Assembly: GCA_964515555.1 (NCBI GenBank)
Contig: CAZEVY010000022.1
Span: forward strand, 1-57,694
Direction: 5' to 3'
DNA length: 57,694 nucleotides
Origin: CAZEVY01 sp964515555
Lineage (GTDB): Bacteria; Acidobacteriota; Terriglobia; Bryobacterales; Bryobacteraceae
Below the pieces are notes generated by a model. That model saw only the letters and a program-made list of their open reading frames with translations. It had not been told where the DNA came from and did no database searches. Position numbers and translations under genes: made by a program. Shown piece by piece: positions 23,368 through 31,165 of this stretch (position 1 is the first letter of the stretch; the number at the start of each line of letters is the position of its first letter).

Positions 23368-24381
23368 CTAGCGGCGCGAGCGGCGCGAGCGATACTCGTC
23401 GCGCAGCCGGCGCACTTCGTCGAACAGGTCGGCGGCCACCAGGCGTCCGCGCAGTTTGCTCCACGCGGCCTCCACCTCGGTCCTCCACGCGCCAAAGGTG
23501 GCGTCGTCGAGGCGAATCACCCGGAGATCCCGCTTTTGCATCTCGGCGATGGCGTCGTCGCCGAGCTTGCGAACTTCGCCTCGCAGCCGTTCGCCGGCCT
23601 CGCGGGCCGACTTCATCAGCGCCGGGCGCAGCGGCTCCGGAATGCGATCCCAGGTGCGCTGGTCGATCAGCGTGGCGCCGATCAGCGGCGCCCACTTCAG
23701 GTCGATCATGTATTTCGCGACGCCGAAGGACTGGTCGAGCATCGCGAACAGGGGCGGCGCGTCGAAGGCGTCGATCAGTCCCGTCTGGAGCGAGGTCAGC
23801 ATGTCGCCGGGCGCGAGCTGCTTGGGCTGGAAGCCGAACTCCTTGTACAGCCGCTCCACCTCGGGATCGCCGGCCGCGATGAACAGCTTCATCTTCCGGA
23901 TCTCCGGGAGCGTGCGCGCCGGCTTCTTGGTGAAGAAATAGACCCAGCCGACGTCGCCCCAGTTCAGTACGACGAAGCCCTTCTCGGCGAGCTTTCCCTC
24001 CAGCTTCGGCTCCATTTGCTCGCGGACGTGGTCGAGCTCCTCGTAGCTGGAGAACATCATCGGAATCTGGAGGCAGTCGACCGAGCGGTCCGCCTTCGAG
24101 AGGCCGATTCCGGAGGAGGCGATGGCCTGCATCTCGCCCGTGCGCATGCGGCGCAGCATCTCCACCTCGTCGCCGCGGCTGCCGCCCGGGTAGATGGTGA
24201 CCTTGACCCGTCCGCCGGAGAGCCGCTTCCAGTCCTGCGCCATGCGGGCGAGCTCCAGGTGCCAGGGCGATCCTTCGGGCGCGAGCGTGCCCATGTCGAC
24301 GCGGATCGTCTGGCCCGCGGCCGATGCCGCCGCCAGCAGCGCGGCGGCGATAGTCGTCAGGAAACGCGTGTGTGCGGTCAT
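23368..24381 (-). CDS. TRAP transporter solute-binding protein (DctP family)
   Basis: A 337-residue periplasmic binding protein. Signal peptide MTAHTRFLTTIAAALLAAAS ends near SAAGQ. DctP-family features include IRVDMGTLAPEGSPWHLELA, VKVTIYPGGSRGDEVEMLRR, and KLFIAAGDPEVERLYKEFGF followed by LAPGDMLTSLQTGLIDAFD, which holds ligand-contacting strands and a family-typical carboxylate-binding arginine region. The start ATG at 24381 shares one base with the stop of the TatT gene (TAATG). It delivers its ligand to the fused DctQM permease. Association with TatT suggests the unusual TRAP subclass first studied in Treponema. Confidence 0.91.
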   Translation of the reverse strand: MTAHTRFLTTIAAALLAAASAAGQTIRVDMGTLAPEGSPWHLELARMAQDWKRLSGGRVKVTIYPGGSRGDEVEMLRRMRTGEMQAIASSGIGLSKADRSVDCLQIPMMFSSYEELDHVREQMEPKLEGKLAEKGFVVLNWGDVGWVYFFTKKPARTLPEIRKMKLFIAAGDPEVERLYKEFGFQPKQLAPGDMLTSLQTGLIDAFDAPPLFAMLDQSFGVAKYMIDLKWAPLIGATLIDQRTWDRIPEPLRPALMKSAREAGERLRGEVRKLGDDAIAEMQKRDLRVIRLDDATFGAWRTEVEAAWSKLRGRLVAADLFDEVRRLRDEYRSRRSRR

Positions 24382-25316
24382 TACTGTCCTCCCGAGGTCG
24401 AATTGGCGGCCGGCGTGGCGATCAGGTCGCCGGCGCGGTCGCGAAGCCATCGCGCCCGCCGCTGCGAAGCCAGATTGGCGAGTCGCAACTCCTTGAGGCG
24501 GTCCGGGTCGACGGCGAGCGCCTTGCCGAGCAGCGCGTCGAAGGCGGCGCGATCCTGTTGGGGGACCGCGGACGCCTCGGCGTAGGCGACGTAGAGACTA
24601 GCGCTGGCGCCGCTTGAAAGCCGCTCGGCCCGCTCGAAGTGTCGGCGCAGCGCGGCGTAATCGGCGGCGCCCATGCGCGCCGACGGGAAGCTGACGCGAA
24701 ACTCGTGCAGCGCCCCCAGGTTCCAGCTTTCGTCCAGCTCCAGCGCGCGCGCGATCAGGGCGTCCACCTCGGGCAAGCGCGCCAGCATGGCGGCGTCGTG
24801 CTTGGAAACCGAGACCGCCAGGCCGAGCGACGCCGCCGACCAGTAGAGCAGCGGGACGTGCCTCGCCGGGGCTGCCGCCAGCGCCGCCTTCGGGTTCTCG
24901 CGCAGGCGCGCGCCGGCGCCCGGAATCCCGGCTTCGAGGGCGCGACCGCAGTAGTCGTGACCGCGAAGGTAGAGGCGGCGCGCCCGCTCGCGGATGGCGG
25001 TGGCGCGGTCGACGTCCTCTTCGGCGGCGGCGTCGGCCTGGGGGCGGACATAGAGGTGCGAGTAGCTGGCGAAGCCCTTGCAGGCCGCCAGCAGCAGCCC
25101 CGGGTGGCGCGGCGACTGGTCGAGCAGGCTCTCGATGAGCTTGAGGCCGAACGGGAGCGCGTCGCCGACGAGCTCGAGATCGTTGTCGCTTTCGTAGGTG
25201 GAGCCGCCCTCGGCGAGCGCGTCGCCGATCTTGTTGATGGCGAACCGGCGCATCGAGCAGCCCGAGGCGGCGATCGTCAGGGCGCAGATCGAGAGTGCTG
25301 TGAACGTGCGGGTCAT
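24381..25316 (-). CDS. TatT-family TRAP-associated lipoprotein
   Basis: The 311-residue protein starts MTRTFTALSICALTIAASGC, an N-terminal lipoprotein signal with the lipobox cysteine at residue 20. The ATG is preceded by AAGGAGCGACCC. The remainder is all helical (DLELVGDALPFGLKLIESLL, LLLAACKGFASYSHLYVRPQ, ARALELDESWNLGALHEF), as in the TPR-like TatT component that forms complexes with the DctP protein in TRAP systems. Its stop overlaps the DctP ATG. It probably sits at the outer or inner membrane periplasmic face and assists ligand delivery. Confidence 0.85.
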   Translation of the reverse strand: MTRTFTALSICALTIAASGCSMRRFAINKIGDALAEGGSTYESDNDLELVGDALPFGLKLIESLLDQSPRHPGLLLAACKGFASYSHLYVRPQADAAAEEDVDRATAIRERARRLYLRGHDYCGRALEAGIPGAGARLRENPKAALAAAPARHVPLLYWSAASLGLAVSVSKHDAAMLARLPEVDALIARALELDESWNLGALHEFRVSFPSARMGAADYAALRRHFERAERLSSGASASLYVAYAEASAVPQQDRAAFDALLGKALAVDPDRLKELRLANLASQRRARWLRDRAGDLIATPAANSTSGGQ

Positions 25317-25326
25317 GGGTCGCTCC

Positions 25327-25929
25327 TTATTGGCGCCGGTCGCGGGGCCCGCCCTCATCGGGCGCGGCTTCGTCGCGCACGCGGCGGTACTTCGACACGG
25401 TGTCGTAAAGCTCCGGATCCGAATAGGTCCGGGCGAGGAATGCTTGCAGGTCGCTCGGACCCGCGGTGATCACCAGGATTTCCTCCCTCGCGCGAACGCG
25501 AAGGTGAGCGAGTTCGAGGAAGCCGGCGCGCTCCTTCAGCCGCTCTTCGCGGAAGCCCGCCATTTCCAGCCGGTCTCCGTCGAGGAAGCGGAGGCTGGCA
25601 ATAAAGTGACCGCGGATATCTCCAAGCCCCACCGTCCGGTTCGAGACATTCAGGAACCGGAGGCCCGAGAACTCGACCAGATGGACCAGCAGATCATCCT
25701 CCGGATGGTTGGGGTCCGTCAGAAGGTAGCCGTCCTCGAATTCGATGATGACGAACTCGACCTTGCCGTTCTCGCTGTCTTCATCGGCCCAGGCGCCCAC
25801 CAGGTTCGGGTCGCGAACGAGGTCGCGCTTCTCGTAGATGGGCTGAAGGAAGACCGGCGAGACCTCGCAGCCGCTCAGCAGGATCGCGGCGCTCATTGCG
25901 GTGGCGGCTGGATACCGTGAGAGTCTCAT
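25327..25929 (-). CDS. Lipoprotein of unknown function, first gene of TRAP operon
   Basis: A 200-residue protein with lipoprotein signal MRLSRYPAATAMSAAILLSGC (cleavage before Cys21). The mature part is mixed alpha/beta: GAWADEDSENGKVEFVIIEF, then RTVGLGDIRGHFIASLRFLD and AHLRVRAREEILVITAGPSD. I do not recognise the family; the N-terminal portion resembles small lipoproteins that report on their own expression, but that is only an impression. It lies 10 bp upstream of the TatT gene and is probably co-transcribed, so it may be an accessory of the transporter. Confidence 0.75.
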   Translation of the reverse strand: MRLSRYPAATAMSAAILLSGCEVSPVFLQPIYEKRDLVRDPNLVGAWADEDSENGKVEFVIIEFEDGYLLTDPNHPEDDLLVHLVEFSGLRFLNVSNRTVGLGDIRGHFIASLRFLDGDRLEMAGFREERLKERAGFLELAHLRVRAREEILVITAGPSDLQAFLARTYSDPELYDTVSKYRRVRDEAAPDEGGPRDRRQ

Positions 25930-26295
25930 TGTCGTTTGCTCCTTCCCTGATTAGGACGGTGTTGCTCGGGGATTCCCTTCATCCGCGGCGGGTTGAGGCT
26001 ACGAGCAGACAGCAAAGGCGTCAGTCGTCGGGATGGGCGAAACGCTCGCAACACGACCGGCGTCGTTGCGCCGACCAAGCGTCGAGCCTCAATCCCAACC
26101 GTCGCGAAGTACGATTCGAGTTCTCGGTGAACAGAGAGATTCTGAACACGCTGATGCCCGAGCCCGCGCGGGGCGGAACCTCAAGAGCCAGCGCCCCTGA
26201 TGAGGCGGGATGCGGCGCGCGCTCGGACAGGCCGAAACGGAAGGCCTTCCACCGGTCTGTTTCCAATAGCGGAATCCGGCGCCGCCCGCCTCGGT
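25930..26295. other. 366-bp interval without a recognised gene; promoter region of the TRAP operon
   Basis: This interval separates two minus-strand units. The part near 25930-26000 should hold the promoter of the lipoprotein-TRAP operon. The rest carries overlapping short frames with no similarity that I recognise and a small palindrome GGAAGGCCTTCC near 26240. No tRNA or repeat was seen. Confidence 0.4.
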
Positions 26296-27123
26296 TTACA
26301 CTTCCAGTATCGCGGCGGACCCGCAACCGGTGCGATCGGTTTCCCGGATCTCCAACGAGGGCGGATTCCTACGCGGATTGGTGACGGCTGGGAGGTCGGC
26401 CAACGCCAGGAGATCCACCTCGTCGCAGCCGATCTTCAGAAACCGTGGCGGAGCATCGGGCATCAGCTTTGGCATGGAGAGGCGCAGACCAGGGCTCCGG
26501 ATCGAATCGCCGATCGTCATCATGAGATTCCAATGATCGCTGTGGTCTCCAAGGCTGGCCCCGGGCGGCTGAGCGTAGAGGCCCAGGTTGACGGCGTCGA
26601 GCTTGCCGGCGTGGCTGACGTGCTTCGCGCCCGAAGCCACGGTCCGCGAGCCCTGCTTCAGGAGAAACCGGCTGGACCGGCTGTCGCGCCACCACGTAAG
26701 GACGATGACGTCGTGCAACACCGAGGGCATCTTCGCGACGACGTCTCTGGGCGTCGAGCCTTGCAGGCTCTCCGGAGCCTCGGCGCCGCAATAGCAGCGG
26801 ATCTCGTGGGGAAGCGGGATACCGTCGATGGTAGTTCGAATGGCGGTCGTGTTCCGCGACAGTTCGGACGTTTTCAACACGGGCGTCTCGAAGCGCTCTT
26901 GCATCTGGAGGGGCGTCAGGCCACGGCGGGCCATGGGGTCGGGACCCTCGAGGGTCAGTGTTCCGCGAGGAAGGGGATCCAGGTTGCCCTTGGAGGGCGG
27001 TCTCCCTACAGATCCGGCGCCGTAGAAGTGAATCGACTCGGGAATATCGGGCACCAGGATCGACATCGTGCGGCCCTTCTGCCAGAAAGCCATCATGCCG
27101 TGACAAATCAGATTGAATCGCAT
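26296..27123 (-). CDS. 275-residue protein of unknown family, third gene of the sigma-CHAT locus
   Basis: The ATG at 27123 is preceded by CTGAGGAGAATTTCG, a strong ribosome site, and lies 11 bp after the CHAT gene stop, so co-expression is likely. The protein begins MRFNLICHGMMAFWQKGRTM, with no signal peptide or membrane helix. Other recognisable stretches are SIHFYGAGSVGRPPSKGNLD, IDGIPLPHEIRCYCGAEAPE and HDVIVLTWWRDSRSSRFLLK. The N-terminal pattern (strand, HGMMAF, then a proposed beta-hairpin) looks like a conserved beta-rich module, but I cannot name a family. In a locus with a CHAT protease and sigma factor it is a candidate substrate, sensor or effector. This role is inference from position only. 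Confidence 0.7.
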   Translation of the reverse strand: MRFNLICHGMMAFWQKGRTMSILVPDIPESIHFYGAGSVGRPPSKGNLDPLPRGTLTLEGPDPMARRGLTPLQMQERFETPVLKTSELSRNTTAIRTTIDGIPLPHEIRCYCGAEAPESLQGSTPRDVVAKMPSVLHDVIVLTWWRDSRSSRFLLKQGSRTVASGAKHVSHAGKLDAVNLGLYAQPPGASLGDHSDHWNLMMTIGDSIRSPGLRLSMPKLMPDAPPRFLKIGCDEVDLLALADLPAVTNPRRNPPSLEIRETDRTGCGSAAILEV

Positions 27124-27134
27124 CGAAATTCTCC

Positions 27135-30100
27135 TCAGGAGTAAACAGCAAAGGGCGCCCAATAATACGGATGCGCGAAACCGCTCGCGCGCAGTTGCAC
27201 GACAGCCTCCCGCAGCGACCCCGCCGCGTCGCCACCCCGCGCGAGCCCTGCATAGAAGCCGCGAACCAATTCCCCCGTCGCCCGCGAATCCACATTCCAC
27301 TGCGCGGCGACCACCAGCCGCGCCCCGGCCCGCAGAAACGCGTGCGCCAGGTGCCGCGGCGCCACCGTGTCGAGCTCTTCGTGCTCCGCCGTCGCGCACG
27401 CCGCCAGGAACACCAGCCGTGGGGCGGTCCATCCCGGCGGAACGCGCCAGGCGCCGGACTTCCGCCCGTCCTCCTCCGCCAGCATCAGCGCCACGCCCGT
27501 GTCCGTTACCATTGAATGCCCTGCAAAATGGAAGACGTCGAATCCGCCTGCGGCCCTTTCGACTTCCGGGGAATTCGCGTCGCCACCCGCAAGAATCCTG
27601 ACGTCGGGAAGCAATCCGGCGATCGTGCGAGCCTCTTCCTCGATACCCGGCAGCGCGCGATACCTCGCCCGCAGTTCCGGTGCGATCCCGCTCGTCACCA
27701 CCACCAGGGCGCGTCGCGCCGGCCCCGGTGTATCGGGCGACCGCCGGGCCGTCCGGATCACCAGCGGCTTTAACAGGCCCAGCGCCTCGCCGCCGCCGAT
27801 CCGCAGCGCGGCCAATGGCAGCGGCGCGAGCGGCGCATCCAGCCGAACCTCCACCGCGCGCGAGCGCTCCAGGTCCAGCCCCAGCGAATCCGGAAAGGCT
27901 CTCCCGATTCGCGCCGAAATCGACTCCAGCTCCGCGATGCGGCTTGACGGGTCCGAGCACAAACGCCGCAGCTCGCGCGCCATTCTCTCCACCTCGGCCG
28001 CGGCGGGCTTCAGCCATTCGAACCGCACGGCCCCGGCCTCCCGCCACCACAGCGCGTAGCGATCCTCCAGCCGGACCACGGTGATCTCCATTCCAGCGCT
28101 CGAGGACGGCGCGCCGCTCCCGGGCGTGACGCCGACCTGGAGATTCTCCTGGCGCAGATACTCGTCCCAGGCCTCCAGCGCTTCCCGACTCCGCCCGCGG
28201 TCGAGCAGCAGCAGCACGCGCAGTCGCGAAGCGCGCTCCAGCGTCGACCGCCATCGCGGCGCGTCGTCCGGGTTGCGCCCCAGCCAGTCGAGCGCCTCGC
28301 CGACGCGCCTCTCCGCGTCCACGACGGCGCCGTGCCGCCGGTCCAGCGCCGCCGCAGACACCAGGAACGGAATCCGCCAGAAGGGATTCGCGGCCTCGCG
28401 CAAGGGAGCGTCGAGTGCCGACATCGCGGTGCGGTCGTTGCGCGCCTCCGCCAGTGCCACCGCCGCGAACAGCCGAGGGCCAGTCCAGCCCCGCGCGCCG
28501 AAATTGTGACTGTCGAGCTCGCGCGCGCGCGCGAACAGCCGCTCCGCCCCGGCCACGTCGCCCGACTTCAGCGAGAACTCCGAGGCCGCCGAGGTCACCA
28601 ACTGCTCGACCCCCGTCGCGCCGATCGACGCCGCGATCCTGGCGCACATCACCGCCGCCGCCGTCGCCGAATGCCAGCGCTCCATGCGGTCGGAGGCGCG
28701 CATGATGTCGTTGTAGAACTGCTGCAGCCGCAATCGCGGCAGGCCTTCGCGTTCGATCGCCGCAATCGTGGCGAGAGCCAGCTGGATGGCGTCGCGATAG
28801 CGGCCCTGGTTGACCCGGTGGCTGGTCTCGAAGCCCGCTCCCCGCGTCGCGGCGACGATGAGTCCATGCTCTGCCGCCACCCGGCGCGCCTCATCCGTCG
28901 ACGTGTCGGCGGCGTCAAGCTCGCCCGCGACCACCTCGCAAGTCGAGCGCTCGAGCAGCGACTGCACCAGCAGCCATCGATATCCGCGCGACCGCGCCGC
29001 GCCGACCGCCCGTGCGGCCTGCTCGCGGCAGCCTCGCTCCGGCGTCGTGTGCGAGAGGCGGTACAGTTCCTCGAACTCCCGCCATGCCGCCCACGCCGGA
29101 GCAAGCGCGGCGCGCGCCGCGGCTTCGCGTTCGGCCTCCAGGTCCGCATAGCGATTCGCGGCGATGGTCGCGCGCACCGAGGCGAGCTTCGCCAGCGCGG
29201 TCCTCGCCGGCTGCGGCGCTGGCGCCTCCCGCAATTCGAGCAACCAGCGGTCCCGATGTACCGACGTCAGCTCTCGCGCATCCGCCTCCGCCTCGCGTCC
29301 GGCGAGTTGGTCCGCATTCCTGAGCAGATGCTCCAGGCGCTCTTCGATGTGCCGCCGTGCGCGCTCGTCCCGCTCCGGTGCGAGCAGCGCGCCCAGACGC
29401 TGCCGCGCCGCCTCGCGACGCTTTCGCGCCTCCTCGGCCCAGCCGCCTGTCGGCTCAAGCACCAGAAACCGGTCCCAGTCCTCGATTGCCGCGGACCACA
29501 ACGCCAGCTTCTCGTGGACCACGCCGCGATTGAAAAGCGCCACCCGGTGATTCGCGTCCCGTTGCAGTGCGCGGCCGAGAAGCTCCAGAGATCTCGTGTA
29601 CGCCGACGGATCCTTCGACGACTCGGCGCGTCCGAAGTACGCCGCCGCGAAATCCACCAGCAGATCGGCGCCCGGCTCGCCGAGGTCCATCGCGCCCTGG
29701 AAGGCGGCGATGGCGCCGTCGTAGTCGCCCTGAACCACCGCCAACCGTCCCTGCGCCTGCGCCCAGTCCGCCGATCGCGCGCCCGACTCCCGCTGACGGG
29801 CGATCTTCGCCGCCGCGTCCAGCAGCTCGGAAGACGCCGCCGCGCCGCCGCGCTCGATTCGAATCGGGCCGTGGGGTGCGCCGGGCAGTCGGATCTCCAT
29901 CGTTCGATGCCGCCCGTAAACTTCGGCCAACTCGGCCAGCGGCGGCTGCCTCAGCTTCCAGATCGCAAGACCGGCGGCGACCAACGCCACCGCCGCGGCG
30001 ATCGCCGCCCACACCGGCCACGAAGAGGCGCGACGCGGTTCCTCCTGAAAGATCTCCGTGGCGTCGCGCAGCAGCGGACCGCAATGGTCGCATTCGGCGG

Positions 30101-30272
30101 CGTGCAGCAGCAGCTTCGCCGGCGGCCGCGGATCCCATTCCGAGGTGGACGCTCCCGCCGCCAGCGCCGTCCATACTTCCGGCGCCGGACAATCGACCTG
30201 GATAGGCCGCGCAGGCTCGTTCACCACCGGCTGCACCTTATCATGACGATGTTCCCGCTCCGATTCCTTCAC
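27135..30272 (-). CDS. Anti-sigma-like zinc motif + TM helix + TPR-like helices + CHAT protease
   Basis: A 1045-residue protein in four parts. (1) Residues 20-72 carry C28, then LLLHAAECDHCGPLL with H57, C61 and C64: the C...Hx3Cx2C layout of zinc-binding anti-sigma domains. (2) A transmembrane helix at about 86-105 (VWAAIAAAVALVAAGLAIW). (3) A long helical repeat region (about 150-740) with TPR-like units such as RLAVVQGDYDGAIAAFQGAM. (4) A C-terminal CHAT domain with VFHFAGHSM (His919) and LVFLAACATAE (Cys959), a caspase-like dyad. The gene overlaps the upstream ECF sigma gene by 32 bp. The start is taken as GTG at 30272; a later GTG is possible. If the N-terminus binds sigma in the cytoplasm, the TPR-CHAT part would lie outside the inner membrane. 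Confidence 0.88.
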   Translation of the reverse strand: MKESEREHRHDKVQPVVNEPARPIQVDCPAPEVWTALAAGASTSEWDPRPPAKLLLHAAECDHCGPLLRDATEIFQEEPRRASSWPVWAAIAAAVALVAAGLAIWKLRQPPLAELAEVYGRHRTMEIRLPGAPHGPIRIERGGAAASSELLDAAAKIARQRESGARSADWAQAQGRLAVVQGDYDGAIAAFQGAMDLGEPGADLLVDFAAAYFGRAESSKDPSAYTRSLELLGRALQRDANHRVALFNRGVVHEKLALWSAAIEDWDRFLVLEPTGGWAEEARKRREAARQRLGALLAPERDERARRHIEERLEHLLRNADQLAGREAEADARELTSVHRDRWLLELREAPAPQPARTALAKLASVRATIAANRYADLEAEREAAARAALAPAWAAWREFEELYRLSHTTPERGCREQAARAVGAARSRGYRWLLVQSLLERSTCEVVAGELDAADTSTDEARRVAAEHGLIVAATRGAGFETSHRVNQGRYRDAIQLALATIAAIEREGLPRLRLQQFYNDIMRASDRMERWHSATAAAVMCARIAASIGATGVEQLVTSAASEFSLKSGDVAGAERLFARARELDSHNFGARGWTGPRLFAAVALAEARNDRTAMSALDAPLREAANPFWRIPFLVSAAALDRRHGAVVDAERRVGEALDWLGRNPDDAPRWRSTLERASRLRVLLLLDRGRSREALEAWDEYLRQENLQVGVTPGSGAPSSSAGMEITVVRLEDRYALWWREAGAVRFEWLKPAAAEVERMARELRRLCSDPSSRIAELESISARIGRAFPDSLGLDLERSRAVEVRLDAPLAPLPLAALRIGGGEALGLLKPLVIRTARRSPDTPGPARRALVVVTSGIAPELRARYRALPGIEEEARTIAGLLPDVRILAGGDANSPEVERAAGGFDVFHFAGHSMVTDTGVALMLAEEDGRKSGAWRVPPGWTAPRLVFLAACATAEHEELDTVAPRHLAHAFLRAGARLVVAAQWNVDSRATGELVRGFYAGLARGGDAAGSLREAVVQLRASGFAHPYYWAPFAVYS

Positions 30273-30939
30273 CGGGCTTCTGCCTTACCTTGTCCCGCAC
30301 CAGGCTGGTCAGGCGGAAGATCAGGCTCTCGACGCCCTTCACAGTCAACCCGACCGCGGGAATCGACGCGATCTCCTTCGCCGTCAGCCCCTGCCGATAG
30401 TAGAGCCAGAAGACCGCGCGATCGCGATCGTCCGCCGGAAGCATCCCGTCAATCTGCCGGATGAGCAGCGCCCGATCCAGGCCGCGCTCGGCGTCGCCGG
30501 CGCTCAACAGGAACGTCAGGCTGTCGAGCGGGACGTCCCGCCGCTGGTCGCGCCGCACCGCCCGCTGCGCGCGGAAGAAGTCGTGCGCGGCGTTGGCCGC
30601 CATCGCCTTGAAGTACGCCTCCACCGCCTCTCCCGGCGCCACGTCGCGGCGCTGGGAGAGTTTCAGCATCGATTCCTGGAGTGCGTCTTCGGTATCCGCC
30701 GGATTCGCGTAGTATTGCCGCGAGACGCGGCCGACGATTCGCCGGAAAATCGGCGTCAACGCCCGAACGAGCGTCTCCCAGGAGCCGTCCCCCGGCTCAC
30801 GCCTGTAGCGCTTCCACAGATCCGCAACCGTGGGCGACTCCTCCTGGTTGGCTGAATACTCTATCACAACGCTCCGCGCGGAATGCTCGAGCGCCGCGGC
30901 CTGCCAGGTGATCGTGGGAAGTTCGTTGGCGTGTGTCAT
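30241..30939 (-). CDS. ECF-like sigma factor paired with the CHAT protein
   Basis: The 232-residue protein has region 2 (RIVGRVSRQYYANPADTEDA followed by LQESMLKLSQR) and region 4 (GMLPADDRDRAVFWLYYRQG, then LTAKEIASIPAVGLTVKGVE). A 60-residue N-terminal extension precedes region 2. The ATG at 30939 lacks a strong ribosome site, so the exact start is uncertain. Its 3' end overlaps the CHAT gene by 32 bp, the typical arrangement of a sigma factor and its regulator. Unlike the pair at 1.3-2.6 kb, the partner here has a zinc anti-sigma motif and a protease domain. Target promoters are unknown. Confidence 0.88.
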   Translation of the reverse strand: MTHANELPTITWQAAALEHSARSVVIEYSANQEESPTVADLWKRYRREPGDGSWETLVRALTPIFRRIVGRVSRQYYANPADTEDALQESMLKLSQRRDVAPGEAVEAYFKAMAANAAHDFFRAQRAVRRDQRRDVPLDSLTFLLSAGDAERGLDRALLIRQIDGMLPADDRDRAVFWLYYRQGLTAKEIASIPAVGLTVKGVESLIFRLTSLVRDKVRQKPGEGIGAGTSS

Positions 30940-31165
30940 GCCGAGGAGAGTAGGCCCAACTACGCGGTTTCGTCCTTCGGATTTCCTGGCGATTTGGCGG
31001 CGCTTTTCTGTTCCGCCCAACTTCAGCCGAATCTTCCGGTTGCCGGGATATCCCCGCGCGCAGAACGAACCCTTACCGTTCTCTGACGGCGTTCTTCCGA
31101 AGTTCTGAAAGCCGCGGAACCGTATGACTGCGAAGGAATTCGTTGCGGCAACGCGGTGCGCGCCG

